Positions 13,341-25,419 of a DNA stretch of 64,000 nucleotides are shown here, in pieces. Under the pieces are notes generated by a model. The model worked only from the letters and a program-made list of their open reading frames with translations, was not told the origin of the DNA and did not search any database. The number at the start of each line of letters is the position of its first letter. Within the stretch, counting starts at the first letter, position 1. The translations under genes were made by a program, and so were the position numbers. Origin of the DNA: Trileptium ribeirensis (lineage: Eukaryota > Nematoda > Enoplea > Enoplida > Thoracostomopsidae); contig JASANE010000173.1 of NCBI GenBank assembly GCA_030248225.1, positions 1-64,000 on the forward strand. Direction: 5' to 3'.

Positions 13341-13830
13341 GATGACCTCCATTTGAATAATAGAAAATGATAATTTATATTTGTAAGAGTTCAAACATGC
13401 TCATATGGGAGAGGAGTATTATCACCCCGACGCTCCGACTCCTTCCCACCCTCGTGGAGGCCACGTCAATCCCATGGGAGGAAGTCCGATCTCCCTGAGG
13501 CTCGGCAGTTCCTTCTTGAAAATAAGTTTTGGGAAATTTATGCAAAATATGAGGGAAAATTGGCAAACACTGGATAAAAATTAGCAAAAATTAAAAATTT
13601 GGGTCCCACAAAATTTCGAAAATTTTTTGCAGCCCTGATGACCTCCGTCACCGTCAACCGGTTGACCTCCCACTGGGGAAGCCGAAGGGCTCCCCCATCT
13701 CCGAAGCAGGTGACCGCTGGTACTTGAGTTGTATTATCACCCTTGAAGCTCGGACGGCCCCTCCCCACTAGGGGCGACGCCAATCCCCTCCACTGAGAGT
13801 TAGGACGATCCAGTGCCTGAGGTTCCGCAC
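13341..13830. repeat. Degenerate ~300-bp direct duplication with GC-rich core
   Basis: GATGACCTCC occurs at 13341 and 13637. Each is followed by TATTATCACCC (13418 and about 13731) and then a GC-rich block of about 95 bp ending in CCTGAGG and a GGCAG/CCGCA sequence. Both halves keep this order, so they are copies of one unit, heavily diverged. The GC-rich cores differ sharply from the AT-rich surroundings. The segment just before the second GATGACCTCC ends in GCAGCCCTG, which resembles an hAT-type terminus, but no partner end was found. Confidence 0.6.
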
Positions 13831-14514
13831 CTCCCCCCCTGCCGACATGCTGATCCCCCTGAGGAGGCCAAAGACCTCTACCGCTCCCCCCACCCGAAAT
13901 GCCTGCTGTCCACCTGGAACACAAAGAAAATTTCAAACTATTTTGATGACAACTCTATGGTATACGTATTTATAAGTGTAATGGTTACCCTTCCAGGACG
14001 TAGAACTATCAACACATATATTCGATACTTTTCTTTGTAAAGGCAATGCCAGATATGTATCAGCAGTCTCGTTACCCTGGAGTTTTTAAGAAATCTTTAA
14101 TCTGGATTTTGAAGCCACATCGATCAAATAAGTATCAAAAGCACACCAGTGCTCTTGAGCATGACACGTCGACCACTACATCATTTTATGATCTGTTGTT
14201 CTTAAACTTTGAAAAGATACGTACTTCGCGTCAAATCACGCTGAAATGGTATCAAGCAAATGTACACACTACCACATTTACAGTGCGGTTCGGATCTCCT
14301 TTCAATACTCATAATACTGGCTCAGCACCATATGTTTGCGGTCCGAGGGGGAATATACGCGAACACCGGAGTTCTCTAATAATTAAAGTATAACTACCAA
14401 AAATAAAATTTTTCATAATCTCGTGCTGAGTTGATTTGCTATGGGTGGGCTAGGAGTAATCCTTTGCCTGCCCCCAGTGATGCCACGAGCATTGCAAAAT
14501 AATAGTGGCCTGCA
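13831..14514. other. Non-coding; open frame of unknown meaning at 14046-14393
   Basis: The C-rich end of the preceding block runs to about 13910. A plus-strand frame of 115 codons (14046-14393) has no recognisable domain, signal peptide or membrane segment, and no obvious splice sites. I do not call it a gene. Confidence 0.4.
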
Positions 14515-15185
14515 TTTATCTCGAGATTAGACACGCCATACCAGCAATATTTCTGACGACGTATAACATAATTTCAACGTGAAATGAGTATTCCTTTGTA
14601 GTAATTTATGACGCCCTATAGTCCCCATACATACATCTAGCAGAATTAACACACAAACACGACCGGGAGCTGTGGAAAGGAGTGAATTTATAGAAGCATT
14701 ATGGACCAGAAAACATTTCGAAGTGGCACTTTTACCACAATTTATCTCGAGATTAGACACGCCATACCAGCATTGAGACGTTACATAATTTCAACGGAAA
14801 TGAGTATCCCCTTATTATATTTATATCTTAGCAGTCTTTTACATTTTTTTTCATCACACAATCGACCGGGAGCTGCGTAAAGGAGTTGAATTCTATAGAA
14901 GCATTATGGACCATGAAAACATTTTCGTAAGTGGCACTGTTACCAACAATTTATCTCGAGATTAGACACGCCATACCAGCAATATTTCTGACGACGTATA
15001 ACATAATTTCAACGTGAAATGAGTATTCCTTTGTAGTAATTTATAACTTATAGTCTTTTACATTTTTTTACATTTTACATTTACATCTTAGCAGACACAA
15101 TCGTCCGAGAGCTGCGTAAAGGAGTTGAATTATATAGAAGCATTATGGACCATGAAAACATTTTCGTAAGTGGCACTGTTACCAA
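14515..15185 (+). repeat. Tandem triplication of a ~220-bp unit
   Basis: Three direct copies begin ATTTATCTCGAGATTAGACA at 14515, 14740 and 14949. The third is terminated at 15185 by the hAT insertion. Each copy ends with GGGAGCTG, a GAATT(C/A)TATAGAAGCATT stretch, then GGACCATGAAAACATTTTCG and AAGTGGCACTGTTACCAA. Copy lengths differ (about 225, 209 and 237 bp) because of internal indels. Copies 1 and 3 keep a TCTGACGACGTATAACAT segment that copy 2 has partly lost. The unit contains GTAAGT, a donor-like string, but no convincing coding exon. Confidence 0.88.
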
Positions 15186-16292
15186 CAGGGTAGGTTTTTT
15201 CCGGGAAAAAGTCGGACCTGCTTTTTTCCGGGAAAAATGGAAAAACAACGGAAAAAAAGTCAAAGTTTTACTGTTCGGCGAAAACTGGCAGGCGACACAG
15301 TTTTATGCGAAATTGAATCCCGTTTTTGATTATTAATGCCTTAATTACTGAAAAAGGTCTAAAACTGCAATGTCGGCACATAGAATTTGCAACCGCACAG
15401 TGCAGCGTTTTTCCAAAGGGCAGCGTTATGCGAAAACCACAAGGTCGCCATATCGATAGGAGGAGTACGTGTAGTTATTTGGTTCGAATTAATTGCGAAA
15501 GAACTTCATAGGCAACCGTAAACTCGTATTTTCCAATTTTACAACTTGGTGTTTGCGCAAAAACATGTTAAAACGCTGCTGGTATATTATATATACTGCA
15601 AAGCATCTCTCACGTCTTCATCTTATTAATATTGGTAGAAAGGTCACGCCGGTGGAGACAGAACCTGTAGTAGAATTCCTTTCTTAAATGCCAATGCACA
15701 GTAATTTCTGTCCCAGCGGGTAAACGGACCAGTGCGGGGAGCGGGATGGTGGGCAACCACCTATGTTTATATAACCCCGAGGTTTTTGGTTTGTTTGTTT
15801 TGGGGGGTGCTTATGGGTAACCAACCTCCGTCCCATATCCTCCTGTCATCATGTGTGTCTGGCCATATTCTTAGTTTACTGCTTTTATATGCTTAATACA
15901 AATCCCATGACTCTATTCAGTACCACGCCTATTTAACTTAAGAGCACTTAAATTTAACTTTACCATCGGGCAAAAGTTTCTGATGCGGTAGAGGAAACAA
16001 GCTACGCTTTATGCTAAGATGATAAATTTAGTCGATGTTTGGAAGATATAGTTATGCCATTTCTACCATATAAATCATGTGCTTAAATGTCAAGGTTGTT
16101 TAAACGGATGGCAATAATGCTCACTGCCGTAATATTTTGTTTCATAACGGTTTTTCAACAATTTTCGACTCCAAAATCCTGAAATAGTTTTTTTTCCATT
16201 TTTTCCGGGAGGGGGGGGAGGGGTGGTAGGAAAAAACAAAAAAAAACGGAAAAAACCATTTTTCCGTTGGTTTTTTCCGGTGTCCAAGCCCG
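15186..16292. mobile_element. Non-autonomous hAT element, 1,107 bp
   Basis: An exact 8-bp target-site duplication GTTACCAA lies at 15178-15185 and 16293-16300. The left terminus reads CAGGGTAGGTTTTTTCC and the right terminus, read inward on the other strand, CGGGCTTGGACACCGG. The CAGGG-type end with 8-bp duplication is the hAT superfamily signature. Just inside both ends are TTTTTTCCGGGAAAAA-type palindromes (about 15192-15238 and 16195-16280). The interior has only short frames and no recognisable transposase, so mobility would need enzyme from elsewhere. It sits at the end of the third copy of the 14515 triplication, so it is younger than that expansion. Confidence 0.85.
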
Positions 16293-16300
16293 GTTACCAA

Positions 16301-16749
16301 ACGCTTCAGATTAACGCTATTCGTATCGGGTTTTTACCGATGCGCAAGATCACGTGTAAAAATCCAAAATTGTATGTAAGATTCCGTCTCAGCGAAATGA
16401 TATAAGGTGATTTCCAGAAATTGCTGAAATAACATGAGCTGTGGTCAAAGGCGACTATTTAACGCAAGGGTCACACCAATAATTAAAATATACCTGAGAA
16501 AAACAAAGATATCTCGTAATATCTTCTTGGGAGCAAATTTAGTTTCGGTTGACCAGAGGCGCCCAGCGTCACCCGGTCCCACCTCTGACGCTAGTGTCAT
16601 CCTTGGTAATTTATTACTGCATGATTTTTGACCAGCGAGCAATATATTGATAACAATAACATCATCAACAATTAGAACAATAACAAAAACGTTTATTATG
16701 CAAAATATTTTACAAAATTTTGTGAATTGTTTTTGATATAAGTCAGACA
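16301..16749. other. Non-coding, nothing recognised
   Basis: Right flank of the hAT element. Overlapping frames of up to 101 codons on both strands (16434-16750) show no family resemblance. Confidence 0.45.
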
Positions 16750-16985
16750 TAAACCGTCGTTCACAGAGTTCAAGAGACCCCTTTAAATAAAATGCAGGTC
16801 ATGCATTTCTCTATATAATAAGCGTAATCCTTAGTCTGAGCCCATGCTAAGGTCCTTATGAGACATACACTGAGCTTAAGCCCAAGTCGGAGGGCTGCTG
16901 CCTCTGTACGCCCCGCTCTAATCAGTACTTTTTCTAACGTTATAAAGTACCGCCCCTCAAGATTACTTGGGCCGTCAACAGCATG
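16750..16985 (+). repeat. Dispersed repeat, copy 3 (right part)
   Basis: Matches the right half of the copies at 5398 and 9083. It has AATGC..GTCATGC, a CTTAGTCTGAGCC segment, CTAAGGTCCTTAT, GGGCTGCTGCC, CCGCTCTAA and CTTTTTCTAACGTTATAA, then CCGCCCCT and a TACTTGGG tail shared with copy 1 (TACATGGG). The left half is absent or too diverged to see, so this copy looks truncated at its left end. Confidence 0.7.
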
Positions 16986-18286
16986 TGTCAGACGCATGGC
17001 AAGCTCTTCAAAAGTGGAGAGGGCTGCTAAACAGTTAAGGGGCCAGGGGTTTGCATACACATAACTCATTAGTTAATTTTTTATAACTAAAAAGTGGGGG
17101 CCTGGCCACTCGTCGCGCGACGCTCCTCGCACGTGTGACTCTATATACATTTTCAGATGTTGTTCTGGACTATTATGTTAACTTCAAATTTTGCTTTCAG
17201 ACGTTTCGTCATATGCCCCATTGTCTACTGTTGTTTAAAGTTATAATCAATCTGGAAATCATTTTAGCCATAACAAACATATAGTTTGTTGCACAACGCT
17301 GAGTTATACTCTGATATATACTCAACATCATGCACTTTTTACATAAGCCTTGCAGCAAAACCATACATTTTCTTAGTGAGCAATTTGAACTGAAATGTAT
17401 GACCTGCCATGCAGAAATGTGCTGAAATTGGTACATAAATATTTTATGTATCGCACCAAAGTAACGATATTTCATATATTTATGACTGTATTTATTAAAT
17501 GCAATGAAGAAATATGTATATGACATATTCGAGTACACAAGTTTATAATTACGGAATAAGTGCTTTACATCTAATATTTATGACTGGATCAGTGAAACTA
17601 TACCTTAAACTTTTTTTGGATGTTTTATTTTCGGCTGTAGTTTGGTCAGCATTTGCACGATTCCACCGCCTCTTCATACGTTTCATGCGTGATCGTTTTT
17701 AAATATTTCATTATCTGTGAAAATATTATATTATTATAGCTATGTTAAATTATTTTTTTTTCAAATACGTTCGTAAAACGAATAATGTCCCAATAACTTT
17801 GTGTATTAGCTATCACAACAAAAAAACCGGATTCATCTCAACTTTGACCTCAGTTATGTATTGTTATCTTTTATAAACAGGTATGGACAAGGTATTATAT
17901 TTTCACGTAGGCATCCTTTAGTAACACAATGAAAATAGATCAGATGGAGATTAGCTTTGTCCTTGTACCAGTAATGGGACTGCCGAAATAGCTTAACAAT
18001 AAATCCTAAATGTTAATCGCCGCCGTGCTGTTATGAAAAGTTTCTATTGTATTTATTCTGGAGAAAGCATTTTAAAATATTTTAGCTTAAACGCCACTAT
18101 CTCACATAGGAAGCCATAGCCTAATTTTGATCTGAGATAATTTTTATCTGTTAATGTTTGCCATTAATTAACACTGAAATTGACCTTCACAATCGCAAAC
18201 TGCGATCATTCCTCAGAAAATTTTTGTTTACGCTAAAAGAGAAATAGACGGCATTTTTAGGCAATCAAGATAAACATATATATAGA
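16986..18286. other. AT-rich non-coding, nothing recognised
   Basis: A 109-codon minus-strand frame (17209-17538) is rich in Cys, Tyr and Met but matches no family, and nearby AT-rich DNA produces similar frames by chance. Confidence 0.45.
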
Positions 18287-18346
18287 TAATAGGTTATAAT
18301 GAGGAATGTTCGTATATATATATATATTCCTCCTTATAACCTATTA
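18287..18346. other. Long near-perfect hairpin
   Basis: Two 21-bp arms (18287-18307 and 18326-18346) are inverted repeats of each other with one mismatch. They are separated by an 18-nt loop of alternating T and A (GTTCG then TATATA). The arms read TAATAGGTTATAATGAGGAA and its complement. A transcript would fold into a stem the size of a small microRNA-like precursor. It could equally be a palindromic remnant of a small transposon. Transcription cannot be judged from sequence. Confidence 0.7.
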
Positions 18347-18828
18347 CCCATATATATGGTATATTATATATACCTCTCTATATTTCTCTATAACTGCAAA
18401 TGGAAACAGACACAATTGCAGTTACGCCCAATGATTTGCATGTATATATTAATATAACGGTACACATTATACGGCGGCATTCCCATTATATAGAGAAACT
18501 TTGTTTAGAAAAAGAACAAAATATCTTTCGCTTTGCTTGAAATTTATAGCCAGAAGCCTGAGCCAGCCATAATCCTTACGTATCGAATTAATTCAAACCG
18601 ATCTGACAATAAAATTTTTGATGGTATAATACTATTTTCAAATTTAAAGCTATTATATATTGAAATCGACTGTTTATATTAAATTGATAAAGGATTAGTA
18701 ATAAATTTCAAGTGAAGATGACGGCCCGCCGACTAACGGTAGTTAGTGGGCTGACATTATATTAGCCATTTCCGTAACAGCATAGTTGGTCATGTATCCT
18801 TATGCAAAACTGAACAGATTAGCGCGAG
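18347..18828. other. AT-rich non-coding, nothing recognised
   Basis: TATATA-rich start, then ordinary AT-rich sequence up to the 77-bp array. Confidence 0.5.
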
Positions 18829-19136
18829 GTTACGCTAAAGCTTAGGCTAAAGCTTCGTTTATAGAGGACGTCAAAGCCATCATATAGCTTACGCCCCTCA
18901 GCTTGTTTACGCTAAAGCTCAGGCTAAGGCTTTGTTTATGGACGACGGTAAAATCTGCACATAGCTTACGTCCCTCAGCTTGTTTACGCTAAAGCTCAAG
19001 CAAAGGCTTCGTTTATAGACGACGGCAAAACCTGCATATAGATTACGCCCATCAACTTGCTTACGCTAAAGCTCAAGCTAAAGCTTTGTTTCTAAACGAC
19101 GGCAAAACCTGCAAATAGCTTACGCTCCTCATCCTG
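18829..19136. repeat. 77-bp tandem array, 4 units
   Basis: Units start at about 18829, 18905, 18982 and 19059. Each contains TTACGCTAAAGCT(C/T)A(G/A)GC, CTTTGTTTAT, GACGACGGCAAAACCTGCA and ATAGCTTACGCCCCTCA. Single relatives lie elsewhere in the window. An inverted GTTGAGGGGTGTAAGC string is at about 40998-41013, and CTTAGGCTAAGGGTTTGTTT is at about 57280-57300, so the unit belongs to a dispersed family. Confidence 0.9.
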
Positions 19137-20213
19137 ACTTTGCCCATAGCAGCAGCAAGAGTGAAAGTACTTACCACAGGCAGCGAGTGCAGTTTAGAGT
19201 GGTTTCAGCTATGTAAAACATTTCTTACATTCAGGCAATACAGCATAACGTATAGAACCTTCTTGGACATTGTGGTAATGGATCGGTTTATGTATAGCGA
19301 AAATATATTCCGTTTATGTTTGCTTTCAGCTGAAAAGGAGATTTTTTGCCACCTGAAAAAAAAATTATGGTATTATAGCATGATGTTTAATAGAATTTGT
19401 TGCTAATAATTGGACATTGCGATTGTTTGCGTTAAACTATATTTCTAAATCAATATATATATTGTCACTCTAGCACGGATCATAATAGTTTCTGCTAAAA
19501 TCAATTCCAAACTTTTTTTGAAATATTTCATGTACAAGCATATAAATCTATTGCCTTCGAAACCCAAAAGTAGTTGTAAAACCTTTTGTTCATAGCCGTA
19601 TTTATATAAATTGCGTGCGCGACAACATTTTGACAATGCGAGTCCGCCGGGCCTGGTATGACTAAACATTGTGTTTATTTTTTCTAATAGAAAATATATT
19701 AACCCTTTGATTGAAAGCTGCATGACTAAATACAGAACCACCGCTCCATAATTTATTAATTTTATATTTATATCTTGTTAAATGTAAAATATTAAATCTT
19801 GCTGAACATGATCTATATATATTTCCTTTATCCTTACAGGCAATGTAGATGTCAAGCTTGAAAATTTGATTGGAGCGTAAAGACATATAGAAAAGTTCTA
19901 AAATTTAAATTAACTTTAAACTCAATGTATTTCTAAATGACTCGTGAAACGTCAGCTACGTTTTGGTTACCCTAAAAACTAAGCCTTTGTTGTGAAAGAA
20001 ACTATATATGTCCATCGCTGGAAAAAGCTGATATTCTCTAATATTTCGATCTGAATTTGACAGACACAGACTGGTTCACGCTGTCTCACAGAATATCCTC
20101 TAAAAGAGGATTACAAAAAATTTGTTGAGCTTGTAATAATATTAAAATTTAATAGTGATTTCATCTAAAATGTCATGCCTCACAAGTGATACACACAATC
20201 GAAAGTTTAATTA
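19137..20213. other. Non-coding, nothing recognised
   Basis: Frames up to 98 codons, none recognisable. AT-rich unique sequence between two tandem arrays. Confidence 0.5.
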
Positions 20214-21565
20214 TTATTCATCACTTGTCGTTTAGTAGCGGAAGGACAAAATTCCCAGCTACCGACATAGACAGTAGTTAGCAATCTAAACATTTGCGCA
20301 GCTTCATATCTATGATGTTATTCATCACTTGTCGTTTACTAGCGGAAGGACAAAATTCCCAGCTACCGACATAGACAGTAGTTAGCAATCTAAACATTTG
20401 CGCAGCTTCATATCTATGATGTTATTCATCACTTATCGTTTACTAGCGGAAGGACAAAATTCCCAGCTACCGACATAGACAGTGGTTAGCAATCTAAACG
20501 TTTGCGCAGCTTCATATCTATGATGTTGTTCATGACTTGTAGTTTACTAGCGGAAGGACAAAATTCCCAGCTACCGACATAGACAGTAGTTAGCAATCTA
20601 AACATTTGCGCAGCTTCATATCTATGATGTTATTCATAACTTGTCGTTTAGTAGCGGAAGGACAAAATTCCCAGCTACCGACATAGACAGTAGTTAGCAA
20701 TCTAAACATTTGCGCAGCTTCATGTCTATGATGTTATTCATCACTTGTCGTTTACTAGCGTAAGGACAAAATTCCCAGCTACCGACATAGACAGTAGTTA
20801 GCAATCTAAACATTTGCGCAGCTTCATATCTATGATGTTATTCATCACTTGTCGTTTACTAGCGGAAGGACAAAATTCCCAGCTACCGACATAGACAGTA
20901 GTTAGCAATCTAAACATTTGCGCAGCTTCATATCTACGATGTTATTCATCACTTGTCGTTTACTAGCGGAAGGACAAAATTCCCAGCTACCGACATAGAC
21001 AGTAGTTAGCAATCTAAACATTTGCGCAGCTTCATATCTATGATGTTATTCATCACTTATCGTTTACTAGCGGAAGGACAAAATTCCCAGCTACCGACAT
21101 AGACAGTAGTTAGCAATCTAAACATTTGCGCAGCTTCATATCTATGATGTTATTCATGACTTGTCGTTTACTTGCGGAAGGACAAAATTCCCAGCTACCG
21201 ACATAGACAGTAGTTAGCAATCTAAACATTTGCGCAGCTTCATATCAATGATGTTATTCATAACTTGTCGTTTAGTAGCGGAAGGACAAAATTCCCAGCT
21301 ACCGACATAGACAGTAGTTAGCAATCTAAACATTTGCGCAGCTTCATATCTATGATGTTATTCATGACTTGTCGTTTACTAGCGGAAGGACAAAATTCCC
21401 AGCTACCGACATAGACAGTAGTTAGCAATCTAAACATTTGCGCAGCTTCATATCTATGATGTTATTCATCACTTGTCGTTTACTAGCGGAAGGACAAAAC
21501 TCCCAGCTACCGACATAGACAGTAGTTAGCAATCTAAACATTTGCGCAGCTTCATATCTATGATG
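20214..21565. repeat. 104-bp satellite, 13 units
   Basis: Thirteen head-to-tail units of exactly 104 bp on average (1,352 bp in total), with very few differences. Each unit contains TTATTCATCACTTGTCGTTT, GGACAAAATTCCCAGCTACC, GACATAGACAGTAGTTAGCA and TTTGCGCAGCTTCATATC. Variants recur in order. The string CACTTATCG, then CATGACTTG, then CATAACTTG with TTTAGTAG, appears in units 3-4-5 and again in 9-10-11. This is a six-unit (624-bp) higher-order period. No coding frame is present. Confidence 0.97.
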
Positions 21566-24500
21566 GAAGATGTATATTTCATTATTATAGTAAATGTTTA
21601 ATACTTTTGTTCTACCCTCAAGTTAGTGCAGCATTATTTCTGCTGATATTCAAACGTGAAACTGGTCGTCGTTATCCCGCACTTTACCGCTTCATAGAAA
21701 TACATATTCGTTTGAACTTGACCAGAAAATGACTTTGATACTACACCGAAAAGCATTTGCTGTGACTCCAATACAGCCGGTTTTAGAAAGCGACAGCTTA
21801 CTATGTGATTTTATTTATCACATTTCTCGGTATTGAATGCTTGTGTAATAGTTAATCAAACGTTGCTAAATTACTACAAATACCATTATTTTAAACAAAC
21901 TTTAAGACTCTGTACCTCGAAATTGAATTTACGCACAGTGATAGAACTCTGATAATTACTAAGAGCGTTAAATTGTACTAAATGTGCAAATATTTGAGCG
22001 TTATTTCGAGATGAAAATTCAGCTTGGAGCTAGAATAAAATGAAATGTTGGTGATTTAGGTAGTTTTAATTGCCAAATAGATTGTGAGCTTAGCCATTAC
22101 TTCCAATCTATGAGTGAATCGATAAATTCACACGATAACAAGACTCTACAAGCATTGATCAGGAAAACAAAATGCATTGAAATCCACAAAAGATGTTAAG
22201 TAATACTATAAAAACAATAAAGGGGTTATAACACCATCGCTTATTTATGTCTAATGGCGCCTATGAATTGAAGATGCCTACTAATGTTAAACTGATTTAG
22301 AAACATGTTGAAAGCTTAAGAATTACAGTTATAATCAGAAGAGCCTTATTATTGAATGTTTAGAAATCTGAGGCTTATATATTTCGCGATACAGCAATGA
22401 TTGAGTTGGATATGTTATTATTGGCTTTCTCTTGTCGAAGTTATTAAAGCAAGCCATTATCGGCACACAAACCAATTCATGCATATTGGGAAATATTTAG
22501 TTTCCATTTGTAGGCTTTTAATAATCGCCATGAGATCATCATTTAAGGGTTTCAGTAATTAAAATCAGGGGTTTAGAAAGTTTAGATTCCTGAGTGTAGT
22601 TCACAACAAGTAAATACTGTTCTCGTGTAATGTTGCGTTGAAACTATCTAATATAAATATCAGATATATATATAGTAAAACGGTATACTTTCAGTATATT
22701 CATGTGCCGGGCGCACACAGCATTTAAAAGCCGAAATTATAGTGTTGGTATATGATCTATAGAAACATTTTAGTGTCAAGTTATCATCTCAATAGGCGCT
22801 ATATGCTCTCTTTCGACAATGTTTTTTTTAATTTAGCCGGAAAAGTGACATACCTAGGTGTTTTACTTTAGATACAGCCGATGTGATCGAGCCCGGTATG
22901 TTGTCTCTCGGACCGGATTTACGAAATTTAGGTGTAACATCAGTAAAATCAAATCTGACACGTTGTTATTGTTTGTTTTCAGTTTCTTATTGACCGTCTC
23001 TCTATTAAGTTTATATCCCTCGGAATAATAAATATATCACTTATTATCTACGTATGCTAATTAATGCGTAGTTTTACATTATCTGCAAATACATTCAATT
23101 CACACAGTCAAAATCTATTATATGTCATCTAAATATAACCGTAATGAAGTTGAAATGAAGACTATCCTGTGGAAGACCAGAGCAAATTGCATATTTAGCA
23201 GTAAAACGCGTTTTAAAAAATTCAGAAGAATCTTTGAGAATTATAATATTCAGTACACTTAAGTACATTATTTGTAACTTGTAAGGTTAATAGCTCACTT
23301 ATGAGCTTTTAATGCAAAACGGTATCGAACGCTTTTGTAATGGTAATGTACACAATACCTGCATAATTCCTGGAATTTTGGCCAGTCGCAAGTTAATTCT
23401 CTTTGCTAAGTGTTGGTAGTACGTTTCGCGATGAAGTCGTCTTCTTTTTAAACTACGCCATTTGAAAAGGAATTCTTACAAGTTGAGAATTTATAACTGA
23501 TGTTCATGGATTTGATGTTCATGATTTCTAATCTGTATAATAGGGTATATAATATGATAATGTGGTAGGTCCATGAACCTGGTTTAAAACATTTGAATAA
23601 CTTTTTCTAAAAACACAATATATATAATTTTAATAAAAAGGGCTATATTTTCAAGGATTTCGATACACTACCTTCGAAAGCAAATAAAGTTATTTCTGCA
23701 AATTAAACAATACAAAACTGCAAAAAAAACGAATTATTCGTTAATTTGTTGCTTTCTGCTTAGATATTTTAAGACTTTTAATTTTTCATGACAAAATAAA
23801 GTATAAGTTTAAGGTATAATTTTATCTGTTCTCCAGTATTTTGCTAGTAGTTTAATTGAGCTACAGTTTATTTAGTACCGGTGTTAAACCTTAAATATAT
23901 GTAAAATAATTTTTCAAACAAATCACATCGTTAGCTTCATGATATACGTGAAATTTACTTTTTTTGTGCTGACCTTTTTAGTCTTACGATAACTTGTTTA
24001 CTCTAGAATGGAAAAATAGCAATTTTATTCCGTATGTGTCAAAGAATGTCATAGCTGCTAGCTTTTAAGCTTGAAAATAGCTCACAACAGTTAGCTACGG
24101 GCTGTTTTGCTGTTGCAACTAATGGAATTTAACAATTTTAATCAGAGTCAAAGGGAAAACGAGTTTCATTGTATATATACTCATAGGATAGGGCAGTTTT
24201 AAAATCAAAGTATGCTATTTTTGTATTAATGAATAATCCCGGTTTTCCAAACATTTTAAAAGGCTGCATGAGTACGGTAACGGGATAGTCCTATTCGCGC
24301 ATATGTCCTGTGGTGTAGTAAGGGTTGTAAATGTCGAAAGTTTTGACTGAAAAATTTTTTTAGTCATTTTGAATTTCATATCAGGTGCATAACCGCCATA
24401 TTGGTCAGGGGGTCCGTTGCGGACCCCGAGGTTTTAGCCTGCCCTCAAAATGTTCTACTCCTTTTTGTCAGTCAGCTATCATGTTTCTGTTTACAATTTG

Positions 24501-25419
24501 TAATATGGCTCAACCCGACCCACCACTTGCCGAAATGCTAAAATAAACCCAAACTCTAACACCGAAACGTCAACAGGGATACAATAAGAGGGCGAGTGGG
24601 CGACCCCTCATGCTTTTCGTTAGGCGTCCGCGTTCCCACAAGTTTTCATACCGCCCACTCAGTTTTAAATAGTGTACTGTACGGGCGCCCTTGAATATCA
24701 TTGTCATTCTATATGTCTAGTGGAAATTCATTCTGTATTCGGGTACTCCACCAGAAAATTTTAACTGGGGAGCATTTACGTGCTGTGCAGGATAACTCAA
24801 CATAGTAATATGACGATATCATACTGAAAAAAAACTTTGTTGCAGTTGTAAACTTGGGTCACCACCATCAAACTTTGCTTCATGGCCCTCAAGTTCCCCA
24901 TGTAGCGTTCCCATCCTGCCTATATTAAGCCCTTCGCAAGGTTGTGATTGTCATGTAATAAATAAGCAAATTTACCAAATTAAATTATGCAGTTTAATAT
25001 GATTACCCGGTGTAATAAATCGGCAATCTGCTAGAAACAAACTTTTTGCGGCGGCGGACTGCTACAAAGAACATTAGATGTTTTTGCATGAAAATCAAAT
25101 TTAAAATCGGCTTCGGCAAACGCAACTAGTCACCGCTGGGAGTAATAACCCTAAATTACTAGGACCGTTGCAACTATATACCTATTATAATGTGACAAAT
25201 GGCTAATATCTTGCATATTAAGCTTGTTGCAGTTTAGTCGTCGCTGTTGCACTTGTTATCAGAGCTTAAATTTGACCAAACTGATTATATATTTTTTTGT
25301 TTTTATTCGTGTAATTTTATGTTTATCCGATTTTGCTTCTTTGAGTTCGTTTTTAGCTGTTCAATTTCTGAAATGCATACTCATATGCTATGTATTTTTT
25401 GTTATTTTATATTTTGCGT
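21566..25419. other. AT-rich non-coding, nothing recognised except a GC-rich hairpin
   Basis: Almost 4 kb with no frame worth reporting on either strand, and no repeat family recognised. The only local structure I see is the GC-rich hairpin at 24409-24427, followed by a moderately GC-rich stretch to about 24680. Confidence 0.5.
24409..24427. other. GC-rich 8-bp hairpin
   Basis: GGGGTCCG and CGGACCCC pair perfectly across a TTG loop within AT-rich DNA. No downstream T-run, so it is not terminator-like. Possibly the terminus of a decayed element. Confidence 0.5.

Noticed and set aside
13538..13936. 132-codon minus-strand frame, Gly/Arg/Pro-rich
   Set aside because: It reads through the GC-rich repeat core and then AT-rich DNA; open frame explained by GC-rich composition, with no domain recognised.
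20214..21565. CRISPR array
   Set aside because: Units are adjacent 104-bp copies with no unique spacers, and the surrounding DNA is eukaryotic; the same applies to the 122-bp and 43-bp arrays.
24409..24427. Rho-independent terminator
   Set aside because: The hairpin has no following T-run and the DNA is eukaryotic.
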